DNA from: Sphagnum magellanicum | Taxonomy: Eukaryota; Streptophyta; Sphagnopsida; Sphagnales; Sphagnaceae | NCBI GenBank assembly: GCA_021904315.1 | Contig: CM038912.1 | Coordinates: 25,518,949-25,582,948 of the forward strand | DNA: 64,000 bases | Direction: 5' to 3' | In this document: positions 35,273-47,601 of the stretch, in pieces | Position numbering within the stretch: the first letter of the stretch is position 1 | Layout of the letters: the number at the start of each line of letters is the position of its first letter | Notes under the pieces: model-generated | What the model was told of the DNA's origin: nothing | The model's input: the letters and a program-made list of their open reading frames with translations, nothing else | The model's database searches: none | Program-made: the position numbers and the translations under genes

Positions 35273-36115
35273 AATGGAATACAGTTTTGTTTGCTTGCCT
35301 ATTTGAGCAAGTTCACTTAATGTGTTTCCCAAATCCACTTTGTCAAATCGCCAAGTCTACATTGCTTTTTGATTATTTTTCGAAGTCTGCATTGCCAAAT
35401 TGCAAATTCCCCATTACCCAATTGTCGAGTACATGCTGCCAAGTCCGCAATCTGAAGTTGCCAACTCCACACTGTCAAGTTGTCAAGTCCACTTCATCCC
35501 TGTGAATTGCCTGAATGAGCTTCAAGCTGCCCACAATTTTTTTAATTTCTGGGCTGCCCACTGCCTGAATTTGTTTTTCATGGTTGCCCCCCCCCCGCCC
35601 CACCTTCCCCCACTCTCCTCCCCTGTGCCTTCTCTCACTTTATTTTTTCTTCACTTAATGGATCTTTGAGGCTTGAGAGAGAGAGAGCCTTGTCACAAAT
35701 TCAAACTACATTTTAATCAAATTTTTGAACATATTGAGGGCAATTTGAAAAGTTTCAAGTTCAAATTTCATATTTTCTTTGTCTCCTATTCTATGAATGA
35801 TATGGAGTTGGAGTTATCCTAATGGAATGGAAGTTCATCCATGAAAATTCAGAAAATCTTAGGATGAAATAAAGTTCAACCCAAAAATATCATAATTTAT
35901 TACATCCATGATGCAATTCATTTACTCTTTTTTTCAATTAAGAGTCCAAATTACATGGATGAATGCCCACAAAATATCATTTTTGAATTTTCAATGGATG
36001 AATAAATGAAGTTCTATAAATGAAAGTTTATAAACAAAATTTCATGGATGAAAATATTAACTTTCACAAAATAAATTTCATCCCAAAAATCATGATTGCG
36101 AGAAGGGACATCCAT
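35273..36115 (+). repeat. inverted repeat arm 1
   Basis: The reverse complement of about 41,235-42,066. Shared features in order are GAATGGAATA near the outer end, many CAAGTC / GCCAAGTCCAC-like words, GGGCTGCCCA-type words, TTGAACATATTGAG, CAAGTTCAAATTTCAT, and GAGAAG..ACATCC at the inner end. It includes a poly-C run (about 35,587-35,600) and a GA run (35,675-35,687). The plus-strand open frames here are by-products of the repeat words. Confidence 0.7.
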
Positions 36116-36119
36116 GTGC

Positions 36120-36470
36120 ATCATGGCCTTCAATAGTAAATCTGACATCCCTTTACACACTCCTTGAAGAATAAAATCAAGGGTTGTGTGAGGGTCTCAG
36201 GAGGCCTAACAAGTTTGGCAAGTTCAGAGGGTAGTTTGAATTTTGGAAACGCTCCTGTCAAGGTCCAAAGAGATAGAGAGAATGGGGGTTGGGCGGGAAC
36301 ATGCACCCTGTGGAAAACAAGATAAAAACGGTCCAATCTGAATTTTTGGGGCAGAAGTTTTGGCCAAAAAAATAAATCTATCATTGCATAGCCCAGAAAT
36401 TTTTAGATTGGTGGGCAGTTTGCCTCATTTGGGCAGTCCACGCTATGAAGTTAAAATCGCAATTGAGCAA
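36120..36470 (-). repeat. partial third copy of the inverted-repeat family
   Basis: In the same orientation as arm 2, this segment shares GGGGCAGAAGTTTTGGC, then AGCCCAGAAATT, then CATTTGGGCAGT and GTGAAG- or ATGAAG-type words with 41,725-41,835. It therefore lies opposed to arm 1 directly beside it, forming a local hairpin-prone unit. Confidence 0.6.
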
Positions 36471-36556
36471 TGTTGCCTTCATTGCACCAATCTGGATGAA
36501 CGGTGACTAGAGGCCCAGTTTTTTTCATCGGTTCCTGTGCTAACTACCTTAGTAAT

Positions 36557-36766
36557 GGTGCATTCACACTTGATGTTATGTCAGTATTAAATGAAAATCT
36601 AGGTGGCATCCTAGGTGTCTCCCAATGTTAATTGGGCCATAGCTCAATGTTAGGTGAATGTTAGATTACATAAAATTTTCATGGCAACTAGGTCTAAGTC
36701 CTAAATGGCTAGCATGGTGGTAGGAGACTTCACCTTAGAATCCCTAACATCAAGTGTGAATGCACC
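36557..36766. mobile_element. MITE-like element, 210 bp
   Basis: Terminal inverted repeats of about 22 bp: GGTGCATTCACACTTGATG at the left is matched by CATCAAGTGTGAATGCACC at the right. TTA-type triplets flank both ends but do not form a clean duplication, so family assignment is uncertain. There is no coding capacity. Confidence 0.75.
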
Positions 36767-37887
36767 TTAAGTTGAGCTTGTTCTTTTTTTTTGGCTCAGC
36801 CCTTCCCTTCCCTTGTGAACTTTTTTCTTTCAACTCTAACCATGTCAACCTATCTATGTCCATCTTGCCCTTACAAACTAACAACCTCACCACCGTGAAG
36901 AACAAGATTATGCGTACTTACCCACATAAAGAATTCTACTACTGCCTTCTTACCAATTTTTTTTTTTGGTTTCACACTTGTTTTAAACTATCTACACCTA
37001 CCCACTTACATACCTACCTTCCTCTTATCCAAATCAATAATGCAAGTGCTAGCCAACAAGGGTAGAATGAGAATATCGAATATTATCTTGACCCCCCTCA
37101 CATACCTACTTACCTACTACCCACTAACATAGGCCTACATAAACAACCTCACCTACTTGATAACCACTCTTATAGTCTAATGATCAACGCAGTGGCCTAC
37201 CCTTATATTGTTAGTAGTTTTTTTTTTCTCGGGAAATTTCATCATTTTCGATATAAAAAATTGGGAAAATTTTTGGAACTTTTTAAAGGTGTAATTCAAC
37301 TAATTTTGCAATGTATTTGTTACATTTTGTAAAAATATTTATATAATGTATAATTTTTAAAACATTGGACATTGATAGGAAACATAAACAAAGAATTGCA
37401 AAACAAAACTTGTCATCATTCATTACAACTTCCATCTAGTCCCTTATGGAAATATACAATGAACCCTAAATGTGGGTATTGCAATGGGTGCACATATCAC
37501 CTACGATATTGGGCAAAATGTAAGTATTGTTCAAAATTGTTGATTTTTTAGCTATTAAAGCACATCCGCACCTTCACATTCATGCATTAAGTTCATGAAA
37601 TATAAATATACATATTTAATTTTCTAGGCCAAACAAGCAATGAGGATAGAGTTCATATTGTTCACAAGAGATGGATTTAAGTAAGGATAATGTTAGGAAA
37701 GGAGGGGTTAGCCAGATTTAGCAAAAGACTATCAAACTATTGGATAACCAAAAACAAAAGATAACCAAAGTTGTTATTACCAAATAGAAGATTACTGAAG
37801 CTTGTTTTCATCAAACATAGAGTTACCCGAATTCATCATGCCAAATATTGGAGACAATTGATTATGGTAGTTACAGTAGAAAACTAA
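36767..37887. other. no gene seen
   Basis: AT-rich intergenic DNA. A stretch rich in CTACCTAC and CCCACTTAC words at about 36,985-37,140 resembles the simple repeat at 12.5 kb. Confidence 0.4.
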
Positions 37888-38198
37888 GGCCCACTTTGCA
37901 CTAGGAATCAGGGCCAAAAACACTTGGGGCCAACTTTGAGCATTTTTGGGTTGCAAATTCGCCCCAAGGGTTGCAAATTGGCCTCCCAAATTTGATGGTA
38001 TCCTTTTTTCAGCCTTGGGGCCAAGAGAAGGCCGTAAAGTTCAGCATTTATTAGTACTCGGGGCAGATTGAAAAGTTTTTTTCTATTTCAGCCTTGACTC
38101 CTAGTGTAAAGCCCTTGGGGCTGATTTCAACTTTTGCACCAATAGGAATGCTGGATTTGGGGTGAACATTGGCCCTGACTCCTAGTGTAGAGTGGGCC
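37888..38198. mobile_element. Tourist-like (PIF/Harbinger) MITE, 311 bp
   Basis: Termini are inverted: GGCCCACTTTGCACTAGG at the left against CCTAGTGTAGAGTGGGCC at the right, with the similarity continuing into TCAGGGCC. A 3-bp TAA duplication flanks it (37,885-37,887 and 38,199-38,201). TWA target sites and GG..CC termini are typical of PIF/Harbinger-derived MITEs. There is no coding capacity. Confidence 0.8.
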
Positions 38199-38201
38199 TA
38201 A

Positions 38202-39888
38202 TAGATAGAAGTTGTTATAACCGATCATAAAATAATATATAAGGGTGGAAGTGTAACATTGACATGGTTGGTTTTGTTATAATTGTTTTGGTGACCATTG
38301 TAATGAAATTTTTAGTATGGAACAATAAAGTATGTCCGAAAATGTTTTCCTTGTGAATAAGCTATTATAGTGCGTTACAATTGATGTTTATAGAATATTG
38401 AAATGAATAAAAATGTTTAATGATGGTAGCGGTCTTATGGGTATGAAAGAGGGAATTGGAATTTGAAGTGAAATCTTAATAGCTTACACGAATAGTTGGA
38501 ATACATTGCAAAAGTATAGTGGCATCTCCTATATTGAAGATTACCCTGGTTATTTAGCACTTGGTGTTTGGTGCAAGAAATCACAATAAATCATTTGGAA
38601 AATTGCATAATTTTTTATCATTAATATTTGGCAATCACTCTGGGAACATTTTTTTCAAATAATCAATTTTATTGCAAAAGTTGAAATTAATGTGTCATAA
38701 TTGGGTTTTTGTTATGTAGTAACTTATAATTTATGGGATGTAAAAAACAAAACAACAATACAATTATCTTGGAGTCATTTGAGTTGAAAAGCTAGGGAAT
38801 GGTATAATGAAAGATTTTTAAAACATAGGTGCAAAATTAATGTGTGTTTTTCCTCAATTATTCCCTTGTTGAAAACAATTTGTTGCAAAATGGTTTAACA
38901 AATATAATACAAAATGTCTTAGATGGCCAAAAGTAGGGAATTATTTGAAGTCATGCCATACCACCCATTGGGAATTTATTTACCATTTGCTTGGGAAAAA
39001 AAAGGACTATTAAGGAAGATGTTACTTAATGGCAATATCAATATAGAATTACCTCTAAGGCAACTAAGGATTTGTGAAGGAGATTAGAATAAGACATATT
39101 TTGTAAAAAGAGATGAAGTGCCTTTGTGGCTTATGAGTGATGGGGAACTTGTGTGATGGGGGATTCCATCATTGTTTCTCATTCTTTCATTAGTGTTTGT
39201 TACTTCTTGGAGATTAGGATGAGGACTAATGGTGAAGGAGATTATATTCGATGTTGAAAAATAATTACAATGTGTTCTACGGAAGTACGGAAGGCACTTC
39301 CTTTTTGTTTTGTTTTGCCTTGATTTCTTGGTACAAGGAGAATAGTAAGTATTGCTTCATATAAATTATTATAGCTTTTACCTTACTACAATATGGAGAT
39401 GGCTAGATGATAGCTATAAACAAAAGATAGTAGTAATTATATAGTAAGAAGGCAATAATATGAGCTCAACAATTTTTGGAAGTTGAAGGCAATAGGTTTG
39501 CCATGAATTATTGGATTGTACTGTGAAATGATTGGAAAATAGCTACCTTCCACCCCCACTTCGAAGTTCTAAAAACTATTTGGAAATGTTGGTTTCTAGG
39601 TCCAAATGAGCCAAAATTTATGTCAACACATCAATTTTTTACAATTATTTTTACATATGTTTATGTGGTGCCACTTTAATGGCAAGTTGTGCATGATAAC
39701 TAATATCGATGTTATAGAATCTAAGTTGAATTTCATTACATGTTTCAATTTTGAATTTTGGTTTGAGCAAAAAAACAATAGTTTTATTCAATAACATTAC
39801 TTTCACAAAGGGCCTTTTAATTTTCATAATACAACTTTTTAATTTTCAAAAAAATCTAGTAATGAGAGACTTTTAAACACATCTAGAA

Positions 39889-39955
<67 letters not shown>

Positions 39956-41234
39956 ATTCAAGATTATTTAAAGTTCATGGGTCCTTTACAACATGCAAAT
40001 GTGTTGCAATGTATATGGTAGTTACCACCAACATGTGTGATACCTCCACCTGTTTATTTAGCAAGGCTTGTTAAAGTGGTTACATTTAATCCTAGAAAAG
40101 ATAAATTTGAACTTTGAGACCACAATTTAACCTCACAACAGGATATCTATAATGTTTGAAGCAAGTAAAACATTTGCGTTTTTAAATTTTTAATTTGGTA
40201 TCAACGTAGGTGAGGGTTCACCCAAGGTGCATAGAACTGGTTTTGCCTCTATTACTATCTTTAATGGGACAAGAAGGTGTTAGAAGGCAAGTTAACCAAG
40301 AACTAGTAGATCTAAACGGTATCTCAATAACTTGTTGTTACTAAGGGTAGGTGATAGTCATTTATCACTGTTCAAATCCTTAAGTAATGAAACTACTAAA
40401 TTTAGTGATTTTAGAAGGTGGTGAAGTGGCATTATTTTGCAACCTCATTTGAATTAACTTAGGAAAAGATTGACATGAAGGCAAGAAAGTCCAAAAGGAC
40501 ATGGTTTGGGGTGGTGGGTGGAAGTCCCTCAAAGGGGATTCCCCCTATCTCATTATCAAATGTGGTTTTGGAGGAGAAGTTAGATAAGAAGATAGAGGGG
40601 TTGTTAAAAGAGGTTGTAGGAGAACCTTTTGATGTATGTGTGGATTGTGGAAAGGGGACCTTGAGTGTTGATGTGAAAAAAAACTTTGTACAATGTTTTT
40701 TTTTCCTTCATGAAATGTAGTACGAAATAATCTTGTTTTGCCTTCAATTGGGTTGGATCCAACGTTGTAATAAGGTAAATGACCTTCTATAGTAATGGAA
40801 ATATTGTTGTAGCATTGTGGAATCACACATAGTAGTTGGCATGCAGTAGACATAATGACACAACGGCGGTAGCACTTGAAGCAATGATTTTTTTCATTCT
40901 CTGTATCATTTTTGTGTTGTTTTTCAAGTGGAACTTCTTTTTTGAAATTTCTAGAAAGTTAAATAATCATGCCGTTTCTTACGAAAAAATTGTTGTTGAA
41001 ACTCCTAGTCCCAAGTTATTAGACTTAATTATTTATTTTTTGATTTTTGAATTCTTCTTGACAAGTTAGGTCTTCGATCATAAGCTGAAACTTGGAGGTG
41101 CTATTAGCAAAAGGGGGCTTTGGACATGATTGGCATGTGTTAAACCTATTTAGCACAACCCTTATTTTTCTTTCAAAGGAATATGTATAGGGACATTGGG
41201 CTTGTTATGGAAAACCATGGAGCCTGCATATGTC
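38202..41234. other. no gene supported
   Basis: AT-rich DNA between the inverted repeat arms. One Lys/Val-rich open frame at 40,475-40,720 (MKARKSKRTWFGVVGG) is protein-like for about 65 residues, but it has no recognisable domain and no splice partners. I do not call it a gene. Confidence 0.4.
39892..39952. repeat. (AT)n microsatellite, about 61 bp
   Basis: Uninterrupted alternating AT run. Confidence 0.95.
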
Positions 41235-42066
41235 CCTAGCCAAGGGATGTTTCTTCTAGCAACCCTAGTTTCATGGATGAACTTTATACCATGAAATTTT
41301 GTTTATAATATTTCATCAACAAAATTTCATCCATTCATTCATTGAACATTTACAAATGATATCTTATGGATGTTGATCCACGAAAATTGGATGACTTTTA
41401 ATGCAAAGCATAAAATAGTGAATGAACTACACTTCATGGATGAAATAAAATAATGAAATTTATTTCATCCAAAAAATTTATGCATGGACTTCCCTTCTGT
41501 AAGGATGATTCATAATGGATACAAAGAAAACATGAAATTTGAACTTGAAAACTTTCAATTTGCTCTCAATATGTTCAAAAAAATAATTAAGAGGGTTGAT
41601 TGAATTTTTGAAAGGGGCTCCTCTCAAGCTTCAAAAGAGCCATCAAATCAATGTAATTAAAATAAGAAGAGAGACGAAGTAGGAAGGAAAGGGCGTGGAG
41701 GGGGCGAGGGTCAGGGTCAGTCTGATTTTTGGGAGCAGAGGTTTTGGCAGGATGGAAAAGAAAAATCAGTCAGACAGCCCAGAAATTGTTGGGCAGCTTG
41801 ATACTCATTTGGGCAGTTCACAGGGTGAAGTGAGTGGACTTGGCAATTTGGCAAAATAGCCAAATGACATTGTGGAGTTGGGGACTTGGGAAAGCAGACG
41901 TGGTAATGTGGACTTGGCAATTTGGCAAAGTGGAGTTGGCAAATGGGTAAAGGCCTCTTGACAAAATACCCAAATGGGTACTAAGGTGGGCTTCACAATT
42001 TGGCAAAATTGACTTGAAACAGGGCAAGTGAACTTGGCCACACAGCCAAGCAAACTTTATTCCATT
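41235..42066 (-). repeat. inverted repeat arm 2
   Basis: Counterpart of arm 1 in reverse orientation. Its outer end (42,046-42,066, CAAGCAAACTTTATTCCATT) mirrors 35,275-35,300. The GGACTTGGCAATTTGGCAAA words and the CTCAATATGTTCAA stretch mirror arm 1. The arms are about 5.1 kb apart. Confidence 0.7.
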
Positions 42067-45000
42067 GAAATCTTCCCCTAGACTTCAAAAGCAATCGGTC
42101 CCTCTTACACATTTTACTCCGACTAATTTAACATGCAGCATCTCGTGTTTCATATGTGGGTTGCCCCATGAGTGGCTTATTTTAACATGCAGAATCTGCA
42201 AGTTTAAAAAGCGGTTTGTCCAATGAGTGGCCGATTAGGCAAACCCAGCCCGGCACGTTAGGGCCTTGGCTGTGGACCTGGGGGTGGCCCAAAGTGGATT
42301 GTGTAACAACCTTGGTGGAAATTTGCTTTGTTCTTTCATGGACCTAACCCCATCAGAATTCCTATCAGGTATGGAATACCGAAAGGCCAACTTATGTTGA
42401 AGGCCCATCATAGGCTAATGTGAAAAAGCTTACATAAGCCATGATAAAGGCAACGTGAGGAAGGTGTAAATAAAGTGTAGGGAACTTATGAAACATGCCA
42501 ACTTGCCTAACCTAAAGTAGAATGCTTGGATAGTGTAGGAATGTTAAAATAAAAACCTTGGGTAGCCTATGATAAAGGCCAAAGGTACAAAGTCTAGGTA
42601 GCCTAGTGGCTTGAGGGTTTGTAAGAACATTAGGTAGCCTAGGGTTTTGACTTCCAAAGTTTGGTGCTCTTTGCAATAAAAGTTGCCCTTGCGATAATTT
42701 TTCTTAGTCAAGAACTAAGGTACAGTTTTTTTAAATGTACTCGACAAGCTCCAAGAGGTAAAGAATCCACAAAAGATTAGATGGTTTGATTATGAGAGCA
42801 ATGTTTATGAGACCCATAATTGTCTACCTTGTTAATGATGTTGTTCCCACTTTCAAAGAACTTGCTTGCCAATGACCTACTATTTAGCATGATGATAAAC
42901 CAGGCCCTCGCGTTTTTTTTCCCATATCCCAAACCTAAATGGAACCTATTGGTCGTAACCAGCTTTAGTTGATTGTTGATAACTTGACATTTGATTTTTC
43001 TTCCTTGAAAGAAATATTCTTGTCAAATAAGATTGGAATAGGGGGGGGGGGGAGATTACACAAATGGAAGAGTACGGGATGGAGGTGATGGGGTCATTAA
43101 GACCCAATCTCATACAAGAAGTTAGTTCTTCCCTTTTTTTATTCTTGTTTTGTTGCTTTTAATGTTGGATCTGCTTTTGTTTGTGTTTTCAATTTCATGT
43201 TTTGGTTTGTAGTTTTCAATTGTTGTTTACATGTTTTTTTTAAAGGTATAATGAGATCAACAAAGATTTGTGAGATAAAGTTTTGTAACATATTACCAAC
43301 AATGAATTAAAAGGCACTTATTTCTTTGGATATGATGAAGTTTCAATGAAGAGGAGATATTTGAAAAAGAAAAGGTAAGTTTTTTTTAATTATTTTATTT
43401 TCAAATTTAATTTTTAATATTGCTAGTTGCTTCTTTTTATTGCAAAAAAAAATGATGTTGTTGCTAATGGTGTTTTATTCTTGCAAAAATTTATTCTAAT
43501 TGTGGGAAAACCTATTCTTGGGTGGTACCACTAAGAAACACCTCACCAAAATCCAAAAAAGGTGTACCTAGTTTAATTTCATTTTAAATAATTAATATTT
43601 TAAAATTTTCCTTTTTATTATTGACTTGCACCACATGGGCTTGTGTTCCCCAGCTATATGTGATATGGAAAATTATAAACATTTACAAAAGCTACATAGA
43701 TATGAAATTTTTGTTTTTGAAATGTGTCTAACATGTGCTTTTGATATTTCTAACCCCTTATCATTAAATGTCAAGTTGCACCATTGTAAAAACTTTTTTT
43801 TTTGGTTTTTCAATTATAGTCATTAAGGTAGGGTCCAAATTGTTGATTGAAACAAAAAAAAGTGGGAATTACTTCAAATTTGTAAACATGATGCAATGGC
43901 TTTTCAAAAAAGTTTAGTCCTAATTTTTTTAAGGATAAAATCCAACATACAAGGGGGTAATGTTAAGGGCATAATTGTGTTGTCACTAATAGGGCAAATG
44001 GGGTTGGGCTGATTAGGACAAAATGGAAGGTAGTTTGAGGGTGTTTTATGATAAGAAACTAGGAATTCACGTTGGAGGAATTTTAATTTTGAATCATTTG
44101 ACCTTGTAGTTTTTTTAAGAGCTCATTCTAGAGCAAATATTTTGATGGAAAAAAATAGATGATGAAACTTGGTTTTTTTTTTTTTTTTAATTCAATTCTA
44201 AATTGCTTTGAATTGTGTGTTCATTCACTACAAAAATGATTGTAATATAAATATGTAATCGTTTTTATATAGTTTTATTGTTGTTACATAAATAGATAGT
44301 TTCAATGAAAATATGTTAAAGTATAGAAATAAAATTTAAAATAATAGAAGAAGGACAGTCACATTTACATTTTGCAATCATCCCTAAGATGAATTTGGGG
44401 TAGAATATCAAGTTCTACATATTGTTTTTGGTTTTGGTTATTTTTGTTAAAAGTATAAAAGGGTTATTGTGTTGAATTTATTTTTCTAGTTCTACATATT
44501 CAGAATTGGTTAATTTAAGATTAAAATTTTGAATAAAAAAATTATCATAAGAATTTGAATTCACAACAATTTATTGACCAAAAAAAGTAGTGGAATGGGG
44601 ATGAGCATGAATCTCATGGTGACCCAAAGTCTATAAAGACAACTATATCAAGCTGCAATTTAGTAAAATGAAGTATAAGATGTAATAGATGACGAACTAT
44701 AGTTGTTGGATGATGTAATGAAATTTCACAAGGTTCCAAAAATAGTACAATATATTATGCCAATAATACCTAGGATAGAGGAGTGACCTATAATGTACAA
44801 AAAGTTGTTTGCAATAGTCATGGAACCTTGTGAAACATTTATTAGTAGAATACTGAAGCAACCAAATTAATATTCGAAAAAGATTGTCATTGATTGGGAG
44901 ATAATGCAATCAGGGTTTATTTTACAAATTTGTAACAATGAATACAAGAGATGAGTTTGTCATCTCAAAGACATGGTAATTTGTATAGATTTGAGAAGGT

Positions 45001-46700
45001 ATTACATGTCCATGAGGAAGTATAAAAAGGGTTGGAAATAAGGTCAACAAACAAAGGTTATGTTTGGCAATTTGTTTCACCTCAACATAACAATGTCCTA
45101 ATGAGTGGGAAGAAGGCTAGGACAATGAAGAAGTGAAACAAATAATACGATAATACACAGAAAGGTGTGATCATAATCAAGTGAGCCAATAGTAATGAAG
45201 GACTCAAGGATTGCAATCCTTTTTGTGGTCATTGTCACTTTCACATAAAAAGGACTTTTGAGATGAAATCTTTTGCAATATGTTATTAAAAATACATATA
45301 ATTTTTTCAATACATCACCATTTTTTAATTAAATTTTCATAAATAATTTTTAAAAATTTAAAAGTGTATAAATTCTACCAAATTATGTGTTTCATTTAAA
45401 CTTTTTATCTTAATTTCAAATTATATGAAAATATGTTAATTATTTAATTTTAAATCTTTTGTTTCATAAACTACAAATTTATTTTCAATGTCATGTACAT
45501 TACACCCCATTTACATGTGGTAAAAAACTTTTGAAGTTTAAAATTTTTGTTCAATAGATTTTTAATTTTTCAAAATTTCAAATTTCACAACTTTCAAATT
45601 ATGAGTGTGGATAATCAATTAACATCATCTCAATTTTTTTCTCATCAAAATTATTTTTATAAAGAGATTCGTTAGTTTAGTAATTTGCAAAATTGAATAT
45701 TTTTTATGCAACTATTACTTAAGTTCAAAGGTCCTCTATTACAACCAAAACCCCCAAAAAAATTAAAAAATTGAATTTTTATTTTGAATTCTTCAACATT
45801 CACATTAGTCATTTAACACTACATTTGATGATTAACATGACATTAAAGTGGCACCACAAAATATATATAATAAAATTATAATTTTTATGAAGTTTTGGTA
45901 GTCGCCCGACATGTTTTTTATTTCATTTGATTATGACTGCACCCATAAATTGTATTTTAGATAGAATATCTAGAAGAACATGTTTTTTCAACTAACATTG
46001 TGTACCAATTACGAATGGAAATGAAAACTAATAATGAACTCCACTAGCAACCCTACCCAATGTAAGAATAATAACAACAACTGGTGCTAATGTATTATGA
46101 AACAATGAATTTAAAGTTAAGCAAAGTTGACAAAACATACTTTTACCAAGAGGAAGGGTATGGAACAAAGTTGTTTGAAATGCAAATCAAGAACTTGAAC
46201 CACATTTAATCATTGTAGTTTTGTTTCATGGAAGAAAACCTAAAGGATGTAATGATCCATCATTTCCAAACCAAAACAAACTGATTTATATATGGAAGAT
46301 AGATAAAACCCAATGGTTGTGCCTTGAAATATTATAGACTTGATATAACCACAAAATTCCAAAGAAACTGTTTAACCTTATAAAGAAGTAAAATGTGTGA
46401 AAGACCCCCTTTGAAATTAGTGTGCCTTGATTAATTAAACAATTGCATTATGCTCTAGAAAAAATTAAGATGATTACATCTCATCTTGGACTGAATTGTG
46501 CAAGAACCATAATTATTATATACAATATTATATTTGTGCTAGGAATATGAAACAAACAAGTTGAAGACAATGTTGCAAAACCGTATTGGAATGTATCTAT
46601 CCATGTTGGAATAGTTGAAATAATACCTCAATTTTGTGCAGCAATAAAAAACGTGGTACATGGGACAACCACAAAAATTGCAAATCAGAATAATTAGTAT
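42067..46700. other. no gene seen
   Basis: Mostly very AT-rich sequence with stops in every frame. A G-run (43,041-43,052) and several poly-T runs occur. The 42.1-42.3 kb part is GC-richer (GCCCGGCACGTTAGG) without a recognisable gene. A 5' LTR for the gypsy element might be expected near 45-47 kb, but I could not identify one. Confidence 0.4.
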
Positions 46701-47210
46701 GTACATGTTAATGAAAAAGGATATCCAATATTAATAGGAAACCACATAATTTTAATTGTACCAGTAGAGAATTTTCCTTCATGACACATGGTGTATATAA
46801 ACCCATTATGATTACGCAAGGTACTTATTCACACATCACCACATTAATATTAATTAGCTTTGTAGTAATGAAATCTATGGTGGTAAAACTTCATGTAGAT
46901 GTACATGTATGGTTAACCATTGGAATACCGTCACATACAATAGCTACTACCACACTAGTACCACTAGATCTAGGAGGAGGCGTTCTTGACAATAATTTAT
47001 TGACAATAATGTTTAGATTTAGATTATAATCTTATCTACATATTGTTACAAGGAGGATGAAAAGGGACATTCTTCAACAACATTAAGAATCTACACTTTT
47101 ATGTGAAGAAAATATTTTTTGTATTTAAAACATAGAGTTCATTATCGATACTTCAAACATCAAGAACATGGGTGGTGGCTATAAGGAACTAGGTAGTTGC
47201 AAAGCCTAAC

Positions 47211-47408
47211 ATGTATTATACAAATTACCATCGTACAAACCATAATGTGGAGATGTGCAAAAGCAATAAAAAGGAGGAACCCATTGTAACCATTGTTAAA
47301 GTTAATGCACAAGCTACTAAACCTCCAAGACCATTAAACTATCCTTGCCATATTTGTGGGATAGTAGGCCACAAATTGACCAAATGTCCTAAGTTTGATG
47401 AAATGTGA
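47211..47408 (+). pseudogene. gypsy gag fragment with zinc knuckle
   Basis: The open frame ends with CHICGIVGHKLTKCPKFDEM, a CX2CX4HX4C nucleocapsid zinc knuckle that binds element RNA. The rest of gag upstream is not recognisable. A stop follows directly, and the foldback element lies about 50 bp further on. Confidence 0.75.
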
Positions 47409-47459
47409 ATTATGTTCAAAGGTAAAGGAAAAAAAATTATGGAAATCAAATTTATAGTT

Positions 47460-47601
47460 AAAATAGGAAAAAAAAACCCCTTTTTCGACTTGTCTTAGGC
47501 AACTAAAAGTGTCTTTTGTGACTATTTTTTATCAAAAATAGTCACAAAAGACACTTTTAGTTGCCTAAAACAAGTTGAAAAATGGGGTTTTTCTACTAGT
47601 G
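47460..47601. mobile_element. foldback MITE with CACTA-like terminus, 142 bp
   Basis: A nearly perfect hairpin: CTTAGGCAACTAAAAGTGTC..GTCACAAAAG on one side pairs across ATC with its complement, in arms of about 58 bp. The right end reads GGGGTTTTTCTACTAGTG, the complement of CACTAGTAGAAAAACCCC, which matches CACTA-type termini. The left terminus is degenerate (AATAGGAAAAA..CCCC). It sits inside the gypsy gag-pol region. Confidence 0.75.

Noticed and set aside
35287..35669. Cys/Ser/Pro-rich frames in inverted repeat arm 1, with similar ones antisense in arm 2
   Set aside because: Their similarity reflects the DNA repeat itself. The frames are not conserved in phase between the arms.
40475..40720. 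81-codon frame considered as a small gene
   Set aside because: No domain, no promoter or splice support, and isolated between repeats.
45000..47150. Search for a 5' LTR and primer site of the gypsy element
   Set aside because: No TG...CA repeat pair with the 57.9-60 kb region and no tRNA-complementary site could be seen by eye.
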